Shown: piece by piece, positions 1 to 8,877 of the stretch | Position numbering within the stretch: position 1 is the stretch's first letter | How the letters are laid out: the number at the start of each line of letters is the position of its first letter | Assembly (NCBI GenBank): GCA_963757605.1 | Contig: CAVWSF010000001.1 | Location: 744,001 to 808,000 of the forward strand | Reading direction: 5' to 3' | DNA length: 64,000 nt | Origin: JAICJC01 sp963757605 | GTDB taxonomy: Bacteria > Actinomycetota > Thermoleophilia > Gaiellales > JAICJC01 | Made by a program: the position numbers and the translations under genes | The notes under the pieces: model-generated | Seen by the model: the letters and a program-made list of their open reading frames with translations, nothing else | Told to the model about the DNA's origin: nothing | The model's database searches: none

Positions 1-915
1 CTCGACAGCTACGCGGATCCGCTCCGGGCCGGCCGAGGCCCGCACAGTGACCCGGCCGCCGGCCGGCGTGTACCTGATCGCGTTGTCGACGAGCGAGTGC
101 ACGACGCGGCCGAGACGCGGCGAGCACAGGTGGTCGACGGCGTCGTCGAGATCGACCGACAGCATCACCCCCCGGCGGGCCGCCTCCGGCCGCCAGACCG
201 CCAGCGCCTGGTCGACCACCTCGGCAAGCGGCGTCAGCGGCGTGCGGTCGGCTGCGAGGTTCGCCGCGTCCGCCTGGGCGAGGTCGAACAGGTCTTCGAC
301 CATCGCGACGAGCGCCATCGTCGACCGGTGCATCTCGCCGGCGTAGAGGCGCACGGTGTCGGGATCCGACACGACGCCGTCGTTCACGGCCTCGACCATC
401 GCCCGCATGCTGGCGAGCGGCGTGCGCAGGTCGTGCGAGATGGAGGTCATGAGGTCGCGGCGCTGCGCCTCGACCTCGCGCTCGGCCTCGATCGCCGCGG
501 CAAGGCGCTCGGCCGCCTGGTCGAGCGTGCGCGCCAGGAGGGCCAGCTCGGGGCTCGCACGAAGGTCGCCGACGCGCGCGTCGAGCCCGTCCGTCCCCAG
601 CGACCGGGCCGTCGCCACAAGCCGTGCGAGCGCTCGGGTGTTCGATCGCGCCACGATCAGGGCGGCGGCGACCCCGGCCGTGACACTGTACAGCGCGACG
701 AGCGCCAGCTCAGGCCCGCTACCGGGATCGATGAGCATGAAATGGCTGAGGATCAGCAGGTCGGCCACGGTGACGAGCGATGCGATCACCGCGATCGCGA
801 CCATCGCGCGTGACAGGCTCGCTCGGGCAACCAACGCTCGCGCCGCGACGGCCGAGACGAGCGTCGCCAGCGTGATCGGCCCGAGCAGCGCGACGAGCTT
901 GACCGCTCCGTTCAC
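1..915 (-). CDS. Sensor histidine kinase, C-terminus cut by window edge
   Basis: Membrane sensor kinase that would phosphorylate the adjacent response regulator. The 305 visible residues begin with hydrophobic segments (about 6-27, 39-60 and 70-90), followed by a HAMP-like linker (about 91-145). The dimerisation/H-box SISHDLRTPL carries the phospho-accepting His at about 161, and the N-box LVDNAIRYTP is near 276-285. The G-boxes of the ATPase domain lie outside the window. The GTG start at 915 overlaps the TGA of the regulator gene (GTGA), so the two are translationally coupled. The stimulus cannot be told from the sequence. Confidence 0.9.
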   Translation of the reverse strand, partial: MNGAVKLVALLGPITLATLVSAVAARALVARASLSRAMVAIAVIASLVTVADLLILSHFMLIDPGSGPELALVALYSVTAGVAAALIVARSNTRALARLVATARSLGTDGLDARVGDLRASPELALLARTLDQAAERLAAAIEAEREVEAQRRDLMTSISHDLRTPLASMRAMVEAVNDGVVSDPDTVRLYAGEMHRSTMALVAMVEDLFDLAQADAANLAADRTPLTPLAEVVDQALAVWRPEAARRGVMLSVDLDDAVDHLCSPRLGRVVHSLVDNAIRYTPAGGRVTVRASAGPERIRVAVE

Positions 916-1601
916 GGCTCGAACCGGTAGCCGACGCCGCGCACGGTGACGAGCCGCCGCGGCGCCGACGGGTCGTCCTCGATCTTGGCCCGCAGGCGGC
1001 GGACGTGCACCGTCACGGTGTCGGTGTCGCCGGACCACACGTACCCCCACACGAGCTCCACGAGCTGGGCGCGGGAGTACACGCGCCCAGGGTGCGCCGC
1101 GAGCAGCCACAGGAGCTCGAACTCCTTGCGGGTCGTGTGCACGGGGATGCCCGCCACCATGACCTCACGGCGGATCGCGTCGATGCACAGGTCCCCGTAC
1201 TGGAGCCGGTCGCGCACGTCCCCGTCCGCCCGGCGCAGGACGGCTCGCACGCGGGCGACCACCTCGCGCGGCGAGTAGGGCTTCGTGACGTAGTCGTCGG
1301 CGCCGAGCTCCAGGCCGATAACCCGATCCGGCTCGGCGGCCTTGGCCGAGAGGATGATCACCGGAACGTCGCTTCCGAGCCGCAGGATCCTCAGCACGTC
1401 CAGCCCGTTCACGGCCGGGAGCATGAGGTCGAGCAGGATGACGTCCGGCGCCGGCCCGCCCTCGATCGCCTCGAGGGCGCGGCGCCCGTCCGGGGCCGAG
1501 TCCACGACGAAGCCCTCGCGGGCGAGGTAGCGGCCGAGCACGTCTCGGACCATCGGCTCGTCGTCGACGACGAGCACACGGGGTGCGGCAGCGGTCGCCA
1601 T
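912..1601 (-). CDS. OmpR/PhoB-family response regulator
   Basis: Two-component DNA-binding regulator of 229 residues. The receiver domain (about 8-120) has the acidic pair near 13-14, phospho-acceptor Asp58 in LLDLMLP and conserved Lys107 in VTKPYSP. The C-terminal winged helix (about 135-229) has the typical DTDTVTVHVRRLRAKIE recognition region and ends GVGYRFEP. I chose the ATG at 1601, where homology begins; an in-frame start 36 bases upstream adds only a non-conserved leader. It is the first gene of a kinase pair reading off the left edge. Confidence 0.93.
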   Translation of the reverse strand: MATAAAPRVLVVDDEPMVRDVLGRYLAREGFVVDSAPDGRRALEAIEGGPAPDVILLDLMLPAVNGLDVLRILRLGSDVPVIILSAKAAEPDRVIGLELGADDYVTKPYSPREVVARVRAVLRRADGDVRDRLQYGDLCIDAIRREVMVAGIPVHTTRKEFELLWLLAAHPGRVYSRAQLVELVWGYVWSGDTDTVTVHVRRLRAKIEDDPSAPRRLVTVRGVGYRFEP

Positions 1602-1704
1602 CCCAACCCAGGGTACCAGCGGGGACACCGCCTCCAATGCAGAATTCAGCCAGTTGTAAGGGCCGCCGCGAGTTGGCGCGCAGCCTCGACCCTAGAATCG
1701 AGCG

Positions 1705-3168
1705 GTGCGCCGGGGTCGATGGCTCATCCTGGCTGCGGCCGCCGCGCTCGCAGCATGCTCCGGCGGGACCGGCGCGGCGGCGGCCCCGCTCTCGGGCTCG
1801 ACGCTGGTGCGGACGTGGGTCGACCGCGCCGGGAACGGGGTGCTCGGGCCCGGGCTTGGCGAGCCGATGGTCTCCCGCACGGAGCTCGGCGGGCGCGCCC
1901 GCGGCGCGCGCGTCCTGGCCCGCTTCGCGCAGATTGCCGACGCCCACGTCACCGACGAGGAGTCGCCCGCGAGGGTCGAGATGCTCGACCGGCTCGGCCC
2001 GCCGTTCACATCCGCGTTCCGGCCGCAGGAGGCGCTGACGACCCAGGTCCTCGCCGCCGTCGTACGCTCGATCGACGCCACCCGGCCCGACGCCGTGTTC
2101 GAGACCGGGGACCTGATCGACAACGACCAGGCGGACGAGCTCACCCAGGCGCTCGCCGTGCTCCGCGGCGGTCGCGTCGACCCCAACACGGGAGCGGCGG
2201 GCTACGCGGGCGTCCAGTACGCGCAGAACCCCGACCCGCTCGTCTACCGGCCCGGGATCGACTCGCCCAGGTACCGGGGGCTGCTGGTCGCGGCCGAGCG
2301 GCCGTTCGTCTCGAGCGGGCTGAAGGCGCCCTGGTACCCGCTGCCGGGGAATCACGACCTGCTCGTGCAGGGCGTCGTCCGCCCGAGCGCGCGCACCGAG
2401 GCGATCGCCATCGGGTCGCGGAAGCTCGTGACGCTCGACCGCGAGGCCCTCGCAGCGGCGCGCGCCGGCGGACCGGCGGCCACGGTCGTGGCCAGGCTGC
2501 TCCGGGACGGCCTGCCGGGCCAGACGCTCGATGTCCCCGCCGACCCGGCCCGGCGGGAGCTCGGTGCCCGCGGCATCGTCTCTGCCCTGCGGCTCGCGAG
2601 CGGGCACGGCGGCTCCGGCCCGCTCATGGACGCGCAGGTGCCGCTCGGCCCCGATGCCGTGGCGATCCTGCTCGACACGGCCGACCGCAGCGGCGGCGCC
2701 AGCGGCGTGCTGCGGCCCGCCCAGATCGCGTGGCTCGCGGCCCGGCTTCGGGCCGCCGGCCGGCGCTGGGTGCTGGTGTTCTCGGGGACGCCGCTCACCG
2801 CCACCCGCGGCGGCGAGCAGGCGCTCGCCCTGCTCGACCGCGACCCGCGCGTCGTCGCCGCCGTCGCGGGCGACGTGCACCGAAACGCGATCGCGGCCCG
2901 CCGGACCCCGGCCGGGGGCTACTGGCTCGTCACGACCGCGTCGCTGGCCGACTATCCGCAGCAGGCGCGGTCGTTCCGGCTCGTCGAGACGGAGGGCGGC
3001 GGGGTCGCACTCGAGACCTGGATGCTCGACGCCGACCCGCGCTCACGCCTCGCGACGATCTCCCGCCGGCTTGCCTACCTCGACTACCAGGGCGGCCGCG
3101 CTCGCGGGTTCGCCGGCCGGCCGGCCGATCGCAACGCCCGCTTGTACAAGCCCCCGCCGCCGCCCTAA
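1705..3168 (+). CDS. Calcineurin-like metallophosphoesterase, probable lipoprotein
   Basis: Predicted exported phosphoesterase of 487 residues. The N-terminus is a short positively charged stretch, a hydrophobic run and a lipobox-like LAAC near residue 17, so it is probably lipid-anchored outside the membrane. The metal-binding motifs are in order: ADAH near 79, GDLIDN near 135, GNHD at 215-218 and GDVH near 389. This matches the dinuclear metallophosphatase fold; the substrate is unknown. TAGAAT at 1693-1698 sits six bases before the GTG start and no ribosome binding site is visible, suggesting a leaderless mRNA. The 3' end overlaps the convergent permease gene by four bases (CTAA). Confidence 0.85.
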   Translation: MRRGRWLILAAAAALAACSGGTGAAAAPLSGSTLVRTWVDRAGNGVLGPGLGEPMVSRTELGGRARGARVLARFAQIADAHVTDEESPARVEMLDRLGPPFTSAFRPQEALTTQVLAAVVRSIDATRPDAVFETGDLIDNDQADELTQALAVLRGGRVDPNTGAAGYAGVQYAQNPDPLVYRPGIDSPRYRGLLVAAERPFVSSGLKAPWYPLPGNHDLLVQGVVRPSARTEAIAIGSRKLVTLDREALAAARAGGPAATVVARLLRDGLPGQTLDVPADPARRELGARGIVSALRLASGHGGSGPLMDAQVPLGPDAVAILLDTADRSGGASGVLRPAQIAWLAARLRAAGRRWVLVFSGTPLTATRGGEQALALLDRDPRVVAAVAGDVHRNAIAARRTPAGGYWLVTTASLADYPQQARSFRLVETEGGGVALETWMLDADPRSRLATISRRLAYLDYQGGRARGFAGRPADRNARLYKPPPPP

Positions 3169-5432
3169 CGATCGCGCAGCGCGCCGATGATCGGCTCGCG
3201 CGCTACCTGGCGGGCGACGATCGCAGCGGAGACGGCCGTGATCGCCGCCAGCCCTGCCGCCATGAGCGCGACCTCGCCCGGGCCTGCCCGCACGGGGAGC
3301 GAGACGTACGACGCGGCAAGACCCGAGACCGCCGGCCCGAGCAGCGACCGCTCAAGGACGACGGCGATCGGCGCGGCCAGCGTGGCTGCGGGGAGCGCGA
3401 CTCCGGCGAACACGGCGGCGACCTGCGCCCTGCCGGCGCCGCAGGCCCGCAACACCGCGACCGCCGAGCGCCGCTCGCGGGCGGTCAGGAGCATCATCTG
3501 GGTCACGACGTAGGCGCACACCACGCCGTCGAGCACGGCGATCGTTCGCAGGAGCGCCGCCAGAACGCCGAGGAACGACGCATTGCGCGAGGTCACGCCA
3601 CCCACCGCTTGCGCCGACCCGCCGGTCTGACCGAGCGCGGAGGCCACCGCGGACGCGCTCCTCCCGTCCGCGAGCTGGATCACGGTGACGCCCCCGCGGA
3701 AGTCGCAGATCGACCGGCGCGGCTGCACGTAGGCGATGCGCCCGTCGTTGTCGAGTGCGTCCACGACGCCGACCACCCGCAGCCGGATCTCGCCGCCCTC
3801 CGGGAAGGCCGCGACGAGGTTCGAGCCGGGGCGGAGCCCGAGCGCGGTCGCGAGCCCTCGGCCGACCTCGGCCTCGCCCGACGCGGCGGCGCGCCGGCCG
3901 GAGCTGAGCGAGGGCGCCTCGAACCGGAGCCGGTCGCCGCAGTAGGCGACGAGCTGGAAAGCCTGCCCGAGGTCGTACCCGTCGGCCACGTCGAACCGGA
4001 ACCTGCGGGCGGCCGCGACCACGCCAGGGACGGCCTCGGCGCGCTGGACCGAGCCGGGAGAGCCGCGGGTCGTGAGCTGGTAGCGCTTCCCCACCACGCC
4101 CGGGTCGTGCTCGAGCGCGTCGAGGAGGCCGGCGAGCGCCAGCATCAGGAGGACGATGCCCCCGGATGCCGCGAGGACGGCGCTCGTCGCGAGCGTTCGC
4201 ACGGGTCTCGCCACGACCATCCGCATCCCCAGGCCGGCCCATCCCGACGGCAGCCGGCGACCGCGCGGAGCGGCGCCCAGCTCCGCCGCCCGCAGCATCG
4301 GCGCGATCGGCCGGGTCGATGCCCGCCACACCGGCCACGCGGTGACCGCAACCACGACCGCCACGACCGCACAAGCAGCCAGGCAGAGCGGCGCGAGGAC
4401 GTCCCACCCCGACGGGAACTGGTCGAGGGCCTCCAGCAGCCGGCCGGTGGGCGCGCGCGCAGCCGCCCAGCCCACGAGCACGCCGATGGCCGCAGCCGGA
4501 GCCGCCAGCATCGCCTTCTCCAGGGCCACCGTGCCGACGAGCAGGCGCCGCGACGCGCCCAGCGCGCGCATGGCGGCGTGCACCTCGAGGCGGCGCTGCG
4601 CATCGACCCGCGCCGCCGCCGCGAGCATCACCGCAGCGGCTGCGAGCGCCACGACCGAGAACCCGACGAGCAGGGCGATCACGATCCCGGCCGCCTGGTC
4701 GACGAGCACCTTCACGCCCGGCCGGGTGACGAACACGAGCCCGCCGATGCCGTAGCTCGCGGTGCGCGCCTGCTCGAGCGTCACGTCGAGCTGCGAGCGG
4801 TCGCGCACCCAGAGCAGCACCTCGTCGACCGGCTCGGCGGCCACCGGCGCGAACGACCGCCGCACCGCCGCGTACGGCATCCAGATCCGCCCCTCGCTCG
4901 CAAGCGGGTAGGCGACGTTGTCGGGCGACACCGCGACCCCGACCACGGTCGCTGTGAGCGGGCCGGCGGGCGTCTCGACCCGGACCGGATCGCCGGGCCC
5001 GATGTGCCACTCCCGCGCCAGGCCGCGCTCGATCAGCGCCTCGCCCGCGGCGCCGGTCAGATCGTGACCCGCGACGACCGCGTACCCCCGCCGGCCCGGG
5101 CGCACGCCCTCGAGCAGCCCGCTCGTCAGCCGCCGGCCGCCGGCTGCCGCGACGTGCACGCCCTGCTCGCGGAGCCGGAACGATACGGCGGCGAGGTTCG
5201 GGAGCGCCGCCACGCGGGCGCGTACCTGCGCCAGGTCGCGGGCGTCAAAGGTTGCGATCACGTCGGGCAGGTCGGCCCGGCCGGCGGCGCGGTCGAACCC
5301 ACCCGAGAGCCCGTGCCCGGCGGTCACCGCCGCGCCGATCATGGCCGAGACGGCGGCGATCCCGGCCCAGGTGAGGAGCCGCTGGCCGCGGTGGCCGCGC
5401 AGGGCGGCTGCGGCCACGGAGATTGAGACCAT
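3165..5432 (-). CDS. FtsX/MacB-type ABC transporter permease
   Basis: Membrane subunit of about 755 residues with two FtsX-like halves. It has a first transmembrane helix near 17-40, a large extracytoplasmic MacB-PCD-like domain, then helices around the middle (ALLVGFSVVALAAAAV region) and a second extracytoplasmic domain before the C-terminal helices. Such proteins pair with a LolD/MacB-type ATPase for lipoprotein, peptide or lipid extrusion rather than classical import. The ATG at 5432 shares its A with the TGA of the ATPase gene, so the two are coupled. A longer in-frame reading upstream would overlap the ATPase and is rejected. No substrate clue. Confidence 0.87.
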   Translation of the reverse strand: MVSISVAAAALRGHRGQRLLTWAGIAAVSAMIGAAVTAGHGLSGGFDRAAGRADLPDVIATFDARDLAQVRARVAALPNLAAVSFRLREQGVHVAAAGGRRLTSGLLEGVRPGRRGYAVVAGHDLTGAAGEALIERGLAREWHIGPGDPVRVETPAGPLTATVVGVAVSPDNVAYPLASEGRIWMPYAAVRRSFAPVAAEPVDEVLLWVRDRSQLDVTLEQARTASYGIGGLVFVTRPGVKVLVDQAAGIVIALLVGFSVVALAAAAVMLAAAARVDAQRRLEVHAAMRALGASRRLLVGTVALEKAMLAAPAAAIGVLVGWAAARAPTGRLLEALDQFPSGWDVLAPLCLAACAVVAVVVAVTAWPVWRASTRPIAPMLRAAELGAAPRGRRLPSGWAGLGMRMVVARPVRTLATSAVLAASGGIVLLMLALAGLLDALEHDPGVVGKRYQLTTRGSPGSVQRAEAVPGVVAAARRFRFDVADGYDLGQAFQLVAYCGDRLRFEAPSLSSGRRAAASGEAEVGRGLATALGLRPGSNLVAAFPEGGEIRLRVVGVVDALDNDGRIAYVQPRRSICDFRGGVTVIQLADGRSASAVASALGQTGGSAQAVGGVTSRNASFLGVLAALLRTIAVLDGVVCAYVVTQMMLLTARERRSAVAVLRACGAGRAQVAAVFAGVALPAATLAAPIAVVLERSLLGPAVSGLAASYVSLPVRAGPGEVALMAAGLAAITAVSAAIVARQVAREPIIGALRDR

Positions 5433-6109
5433 CAAGGCTCGAGCAGCCCCCCGCGCAGGTGGAGCACGCGGTCGGCGAGGGCGGCAGCGTCGGGCTCGTG
5501 GGTGACCAGCAGCACCGAACGGCCCTCGTCGGCGAGCGACCGCAGCAGGCCGAGCACCTCGTGGCCCGACTCCTCGTCGAGGTTCCCCGTCGGCTCGTCG
5601 GCGAGGACGAGCGGCGGGTCGTTCACGAGCGCTCGGGCCACCGCCAGCCGCTGCTGCTCGCCGCCCGAGAGGACGCCCGGCAGCCTGGTCGAGGCCTCCG
5701 CCACGCCCAGGCGCTCGATCAGCTCTCCCGCCCGGGCCCGCGCCCGCGCCTGGTCGCCGGTTCCCGCGAGCCGGGCCGGAAGCATGACGTTCTCGGCACC
5801 GGTGAGCTCGGGGATGAGGTGGAAGAACTGGAAGACGAACCCCACGCCGCGGCGGCGGAGGTCCGTGAGCCGGCGCTCGTCCGCCCGGTCGACCCGCACG
5901 CCGCCCACGTGGATCTCGCCGGCGTCGGCGCGCTCGAGACCGCCGAGGAGGTGAAGGAGCGTCGACTTCCCCGAGCCCGAGCGTCCGACGACTGCGACGA
6001 GCTCGCCGGCCTGCAGGTCGAGGTCGACTCCGGCGAGGACGACCCGCCGCGACCGGCCGGCGCCGAACGCCTTCGCGAGCCCGCGGGTCGAGGCGACGGC
6101 CGAGCCCAT
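5432..6109 (-). CDS. ABC transporter ATPase, LolD/MacB type
   Basis: Cytoplasmic ATP-binding subunit of 225 residues, typical for the family. Walker A is GRSGSGKST at about 42-50, the signature is LSGGEQQRLAVA near 147, and Walker B with the D-loop is LVLADEPTGNLD. It powers the overlapping FtsX-type permease downstream. The Q-loop region reads VFQFFHLIPELTG, as usual for macrolide/lipoprotein exporter ATPases. Confidence 0.93.
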   Translation of the reverse strand: MGSAVASTRGLAKAFGAGRSRRVVLAGVDLDLQAGELVAVVGRSGSGKSTLLHLLGGLERADAGEIHVGGVRVDRADERRLTDLRRRGVGFVFQFFHLIPELTGAENVMLPARLAGTGDQARARARAGELIERLGVAEASTRLPGVLSGGEQQRLAVARALVNDPPLVLADEPTGNLDEESGHEVLGLLRSLADEGRSVLLVTHEPDAAALADRVLHLRGGLLEP

Positions 6110-6168
6110 GCGGACAAGGATACGGGCGCCCGGCCCGACCGGGCGTCGGGCCGGTCACATCCCTGCTG

Positions 6169-7824
6169 CTACGCCGCCGCCTCGGCCGGCTCGCGGGCCA
6201 CCGCGACCCCCGCCAGGGCAGCGAGGCGGCCGTCTGACTGCGCCGCCGCCCACTCGGCGAACGTGCCGTCGGCCGGGCGCTCGCCCGCGTAAGCGCGGAC
6301 GATCCGCTCGACGGCGTAGCGGGCGTCGTCGGCCGGCATCGCCTTCGACGCCACCCGGCGCGCGAAGCCGGCGTCCTCGCCCAGCCGCCCGCCGATGTGC
6401 AGGATGAAGCCCTGCACCCGGCGGCCGTCCGGCAGGCGGGCGATGCCGCCCTGGAGGCCGATGTCGGCGACCTGGTACTGGGCGCAGGCGTTTGGGCACC
6501 CGTTCAGGTTGATCCGAAGCGAGCCGGCGACGTCGCCCACGCGCCGCTCGAGGTGCTCGATCAGCTCGGCGGCCCGTTCCTTCGTCTCGACGATCGCGAG
6601 CTTGCAGAACTCCATCCCGGTGCACGAGATCACCCCGCGCCGGAACGTCGACGCCTCGGTCGGAAGCCCCACGTCGCGCAGCGACGCCGCCGCCTCGTCG
6701 ACCTGGGGGTCGGGCACGTCGAGCACGACGATGTTCTGGCGGTTCGTGCAGCGCAGCGCCCCGGAGCCGAACCGGTCGGCGATGTCGGCCACGGCGATCA
6801 TCTGGTCGCCGGTGAAGCGGCCGCGCAGAGTGGTCGCGCCGAGGTAGTACAGCCCCGCCTGCACCTGCGGGTGCATGCCGAGGTGGTCGCGGTGCGGGTC
6901 GACCGGATCGGCGGGTTCGACCGAGGTCGGGAACGAGCGGCCCAGCCGCCGCTCCACCTCGGCCCGGATCCGCTCGACGCCCCACGCGTCGACCAGGAAC
7001 TTGATCCTGGCCCGCGTGCGCTTGGTGCGGTTGCCCTCGTCGCGGAAGATCTCGGTGATCGCGCGGCACACCTCGGCCGCCTCCTCCGGAAGCACGAACA
7101 GGTCGAGCCGCCGGCCCATGCGAGCCGACGCGCCCAGGCCGCCGCCGACCCAGACGTCGTACCCGACGACCCCATCCTTCTCGACCGCCACGAGGCCGAT
7201 GTCGTTGATCTCGTGCTGCGCGCAGCGGTGCAGGCAGCCCGAGACCGACACCTTGAACTTGCGCGGCAGGTTCGAGAAACGGCGGTCGCCCACGAACGTG
7301 CGCTCGAGCTCCTCGATCAGCGGCCGCGAGTCGATGAGCTCGTGGCCGTCGACGCCCGCGAGCGGGCAGCCGACCACGTTTCGCCACACGTCGCCGCAGG
7401 CTTGGGTGAACGACAGCCCGACCGCGTTCAGCTCGTCGAGCACGACGGGCAGGTCCTCGATCCGAAGCCAGTGGAGCTGGATGTTCTGCCGCGTCGTGAT
7501 GTCGCCCATCCCGCGCCCGTAGCGCACCGCCAGGCGCCCGATGGTGCGCAGCTGGTCGGCCGTCACGATGCCGTTCGGGAACTTGATGCGCAGCATGAAA
7601 TGGCCGTCGGTCTCCTCCGAGGGCCCGGGAGCTCCGGAGGCGGCGGACGCCTCCGACCGCTGGGTGTAGATCCCGTACCAGCGGAACAGCGCCAGGTCGT
7701 CGGGCTCGATGGCGTCGAACCCCAGCTCGGCGTAGCGGTAGATGTCGGCGAGCACGTCCAGGCCGTCCTTCCTGGCCTTGATGTGCTCGATTGCGGGCAG
7801 CTTGGCGTCGGCGGTGGCGGACAT
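6169..7824 (-). CDS. Siroheme [4Fe-4S] nitrite/sulfite reductase
   Basis: Assimilatory six-electron reductase of 551 residues, probably ferredoxin-linked. It has two ferredoxin-like half domains and siroheme domains. The cluster/siroheme cysteines are CTGMEFC (about 401-407) and NGCPNAC (about 442-447). An N-terminal TTRQNIQLHW block binds siroheme or substrate. Nitrite and sulfite reductases of this family cannot be separated with certainty by eye. TATGGT lies 8 bases before the ATG and TTGCAG 17 bases further upstream, with a palindrome in the spacer (see the regulatory feature). It is transcribed divergently from a GntR regulator, which is the obvious candidate controller. Confidence 0.88.
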   Translation of the reverse strand: MSATADAKLPAIEHIKARKDGLDVLADIYRYAELGFDAIEPDDLALFRWYGIYTQRSEASAASGAPGPSEETDGHFMLRIKFPNGIVTADQLRTIGRLAVRYGRGMGDITTRQNIQLHWLRIEDLPVVLDELNAVGLSFTQACGDVWRNVVGCPLAGVDGHELIDSRPLIEELERTFVGDRRFSNLPRKFKVSVSGCLHRCAQHEINDIGLVAVEKDGVVGYDVWVGGGLGASARMGRRLDLFVLPEEAAEVCRAITEIFRDEGNRTKRTRARIKFLVDAWGVERIRAEVERRLGRSFPTSVEPADPVDPHRDHLGMHPQVQAGLYYLGATTLRGRFTGDQMIAVADIADRFGSGALRCTNRQNIVVLDVPDPQVDEAAASLRDVGLPTEASTFRRGVISCTGMEFCKLAIVETKERAAELIEHLERRVGDVAGSLRINLNGCPNACAQYQVADIGLQGGIARLPDGRRVQGFILHIGGRLGEDAGFARRVASKAMPADDARYAVERIVRAYAGERPADGTFAEWAAAQSDGRLAALAGVAVAREPAEAAA

Positions 7825-7832
7825 GGCCGGGC

Positions 7833-7876
7833 ACCATAGTCACTTTGGATCCAAACTGCAACTGACTGGATTCAAG
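7833..7876 (-). promoter_or_regulatory. nirA-like promoter with paired palindromic operator
   Basis: On the minus strand, TTGCAG (7861-7856) and TATGGT (7838-7833) are separated by 17 bases. The 12-base perfect palindrome TTTGGATCCAAA (7844-7855) fills the spacer. A second, imperfect copy, CTGGATTCAA (7866-7875), lies just upstream of the -35. Centre-to-centre distance is 21 bases, about two helical turns, so both would face the same side of DNA. The divergent FCD-type GntR regulator is the likely ligand; its binding is inferred only. Confidence 0.6.
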
Positions 7877-7914
7877 AAGGTGCCGTCCAACCCGGAGGTG
7901 AAATACTGAGGACC

Positions 7915-8619
7915 ATGGAGCACTCCACCCGAGGACTGTCACGCGCCGACGATCTGGCCCGCGAGCTCCAGGCCGAGATCGTGACCGGCCGGATCCCCCT
8001 CGGGGCCCGCCTGCGTCAGGAGGACCTCGCGGCCCGGTTCGGCGTGAGCCGAACGCCGGTCCGGGAGGCGCTGCGCCAGCTCCAGGCGATCGGCCTGGTC
8101 GAGCAGCTCGGCCACCGCGGGGCGCTCGTACGCAAGTTCTCGGCAGAGGAGTGCCGCAACGTCTACCTCGTGCGCGCCGAGCTCGAGGGGCTGGCCGCCG
8201 AGCGCGCGGCCGGCCGGCTCACCGGCTATGACCGCAGCGACATCGAGGCGGCGCAGGCGCTCCTGCGCACCGGCTATGACCGTTACGGGACGCTGGCCGG
8301 CGACGACCGCGGCCGGGCGATCGTCTGCGAGCAGTGGTCGCAGGCCAACGAGCTCTTCCACAACGTGATCCTGGCGGCCGCGGCCTGCCCCCCGCTCCGC
8401 GACACGGTGCAGTCGCTCCAGAACATGGTGCCGCGCTCGATCGCCTGGCGGACCTTCGCCGACGACCCCGAGATCATCCCGCGGTCGGCCGACGACCACG
8501 ACCGCATCACCGACGCGCTGGCCGCCGGGGACGCCCGCCGCGCGCGCCGGCTGCTCCACACGCACGTGCTGGACACGGGCGAGACCGCCGCCCGCTGGCT
8601 CGACCGTCAGGGCGCCTAG
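7915..8619 (+). CDS. GntR-family regulator, FadR/FCD subfamily
   Basis: Cytoplasmic transcription regulator of 234 residues. The winged helix (about 10-75) contains RQEDLAARFGVSRTPVREAL and is followed by an all-helical FCD ligand-binding domain (about 85-225) with metal-type histidines in NELFHNVIL and the DDHDRI segment. The ATG follows a weak GAGG. It is divergent from the siroheme reductase and may control it through the paired palindrome between them. Its TAG stop lies inside the CTAG target duplication of a miniature repeat element. Confidence 0.9.
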   Translation: MEHSTRGLSRADDLARELQAEIVTGRIPLGARLRQEDLAARFGVSRTPVREALRQLQAIGLVEQLGHRGALVRKFSAEECRNVYLVRAELEGLAAERAAGRLTGYDRSDIEAAQALLRTGYDRYGTLAGDDRGRAIVCEQWSQANELFHNVILAAAACPPLRDTVQSLQNMVPRSIAWRTFADDPEIIPRSADDHDRITDALAAGDARRARRLLHTHVLDTGETAARWLDRQGA

Positions 8620-8876
8620 ATCGTTGATTCCCAATTGCCGCGCGCCTGGACGTCCAGCTGGGGACTGATGGCGACTGTGGCGGGGCTGCGGCTGCGAACC
8701 GTCGCATCGCTGCGTCCTCGGTCAACCCAATATCGCCTGATATTGGGCTTTCCTGCGTCCTTGCGCTGCTCGGTTCTCGCCCATGAGTGACCTGCTGGGT
8801 AGCAGGTCACTCATGACCGCAGCAAGCCTTCGGCTTGCGGCTCGGCCATCCCGCCAACTAGGAATCAACGATCTAG
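8616..8876 (+). mobile_element. Miniature inverted-repeat element, copy A
   Basis: 261-base element between convergent genes, bounded by CTAG at 8616-8619 and 8873-8876. The terminal inverted repeats begin ATCGTTGATTCC and end GGAATCAACGAT. The core has the family blocks GGCTGCGAACCGTCGC, GCGTCCTCGGTC, a central hairpin CCCAATATC/GATATTGGG, GCGTCCTTGC and GCTCGGTTCTCGC. Unlike copy E it carries an extra insert with a perfect 15-base-pair stem (8782-8796 with 8801-8815, GGGT loop) and a second hairpin (8822-8838). The left CTAG contains the stop codon of the GntR gene. It encodes no protein. Confidence 0.85.
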
Positions 8877-8877
8877 A

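Noticed and set aside
1005..5426. Very long plus-strand frame (over 1,400 codons) opposite the kinase, regulator and ABC genes
   Set aside because: Rich in Arg/Pro/Gly/His without any domain, it is the GC-driven shadow of well-supported genes on the other strand; the same applies to other long antisense frames such as 23628-26156 and 53404-56859.
8616..8876. Integron attC site
   Set aside because: Imperfect palindrome of suitable size, but the required GTTRRRY/RYYYAAC core sites are absent and flanks are YTAR duplications; no integrase or cassette array is present.
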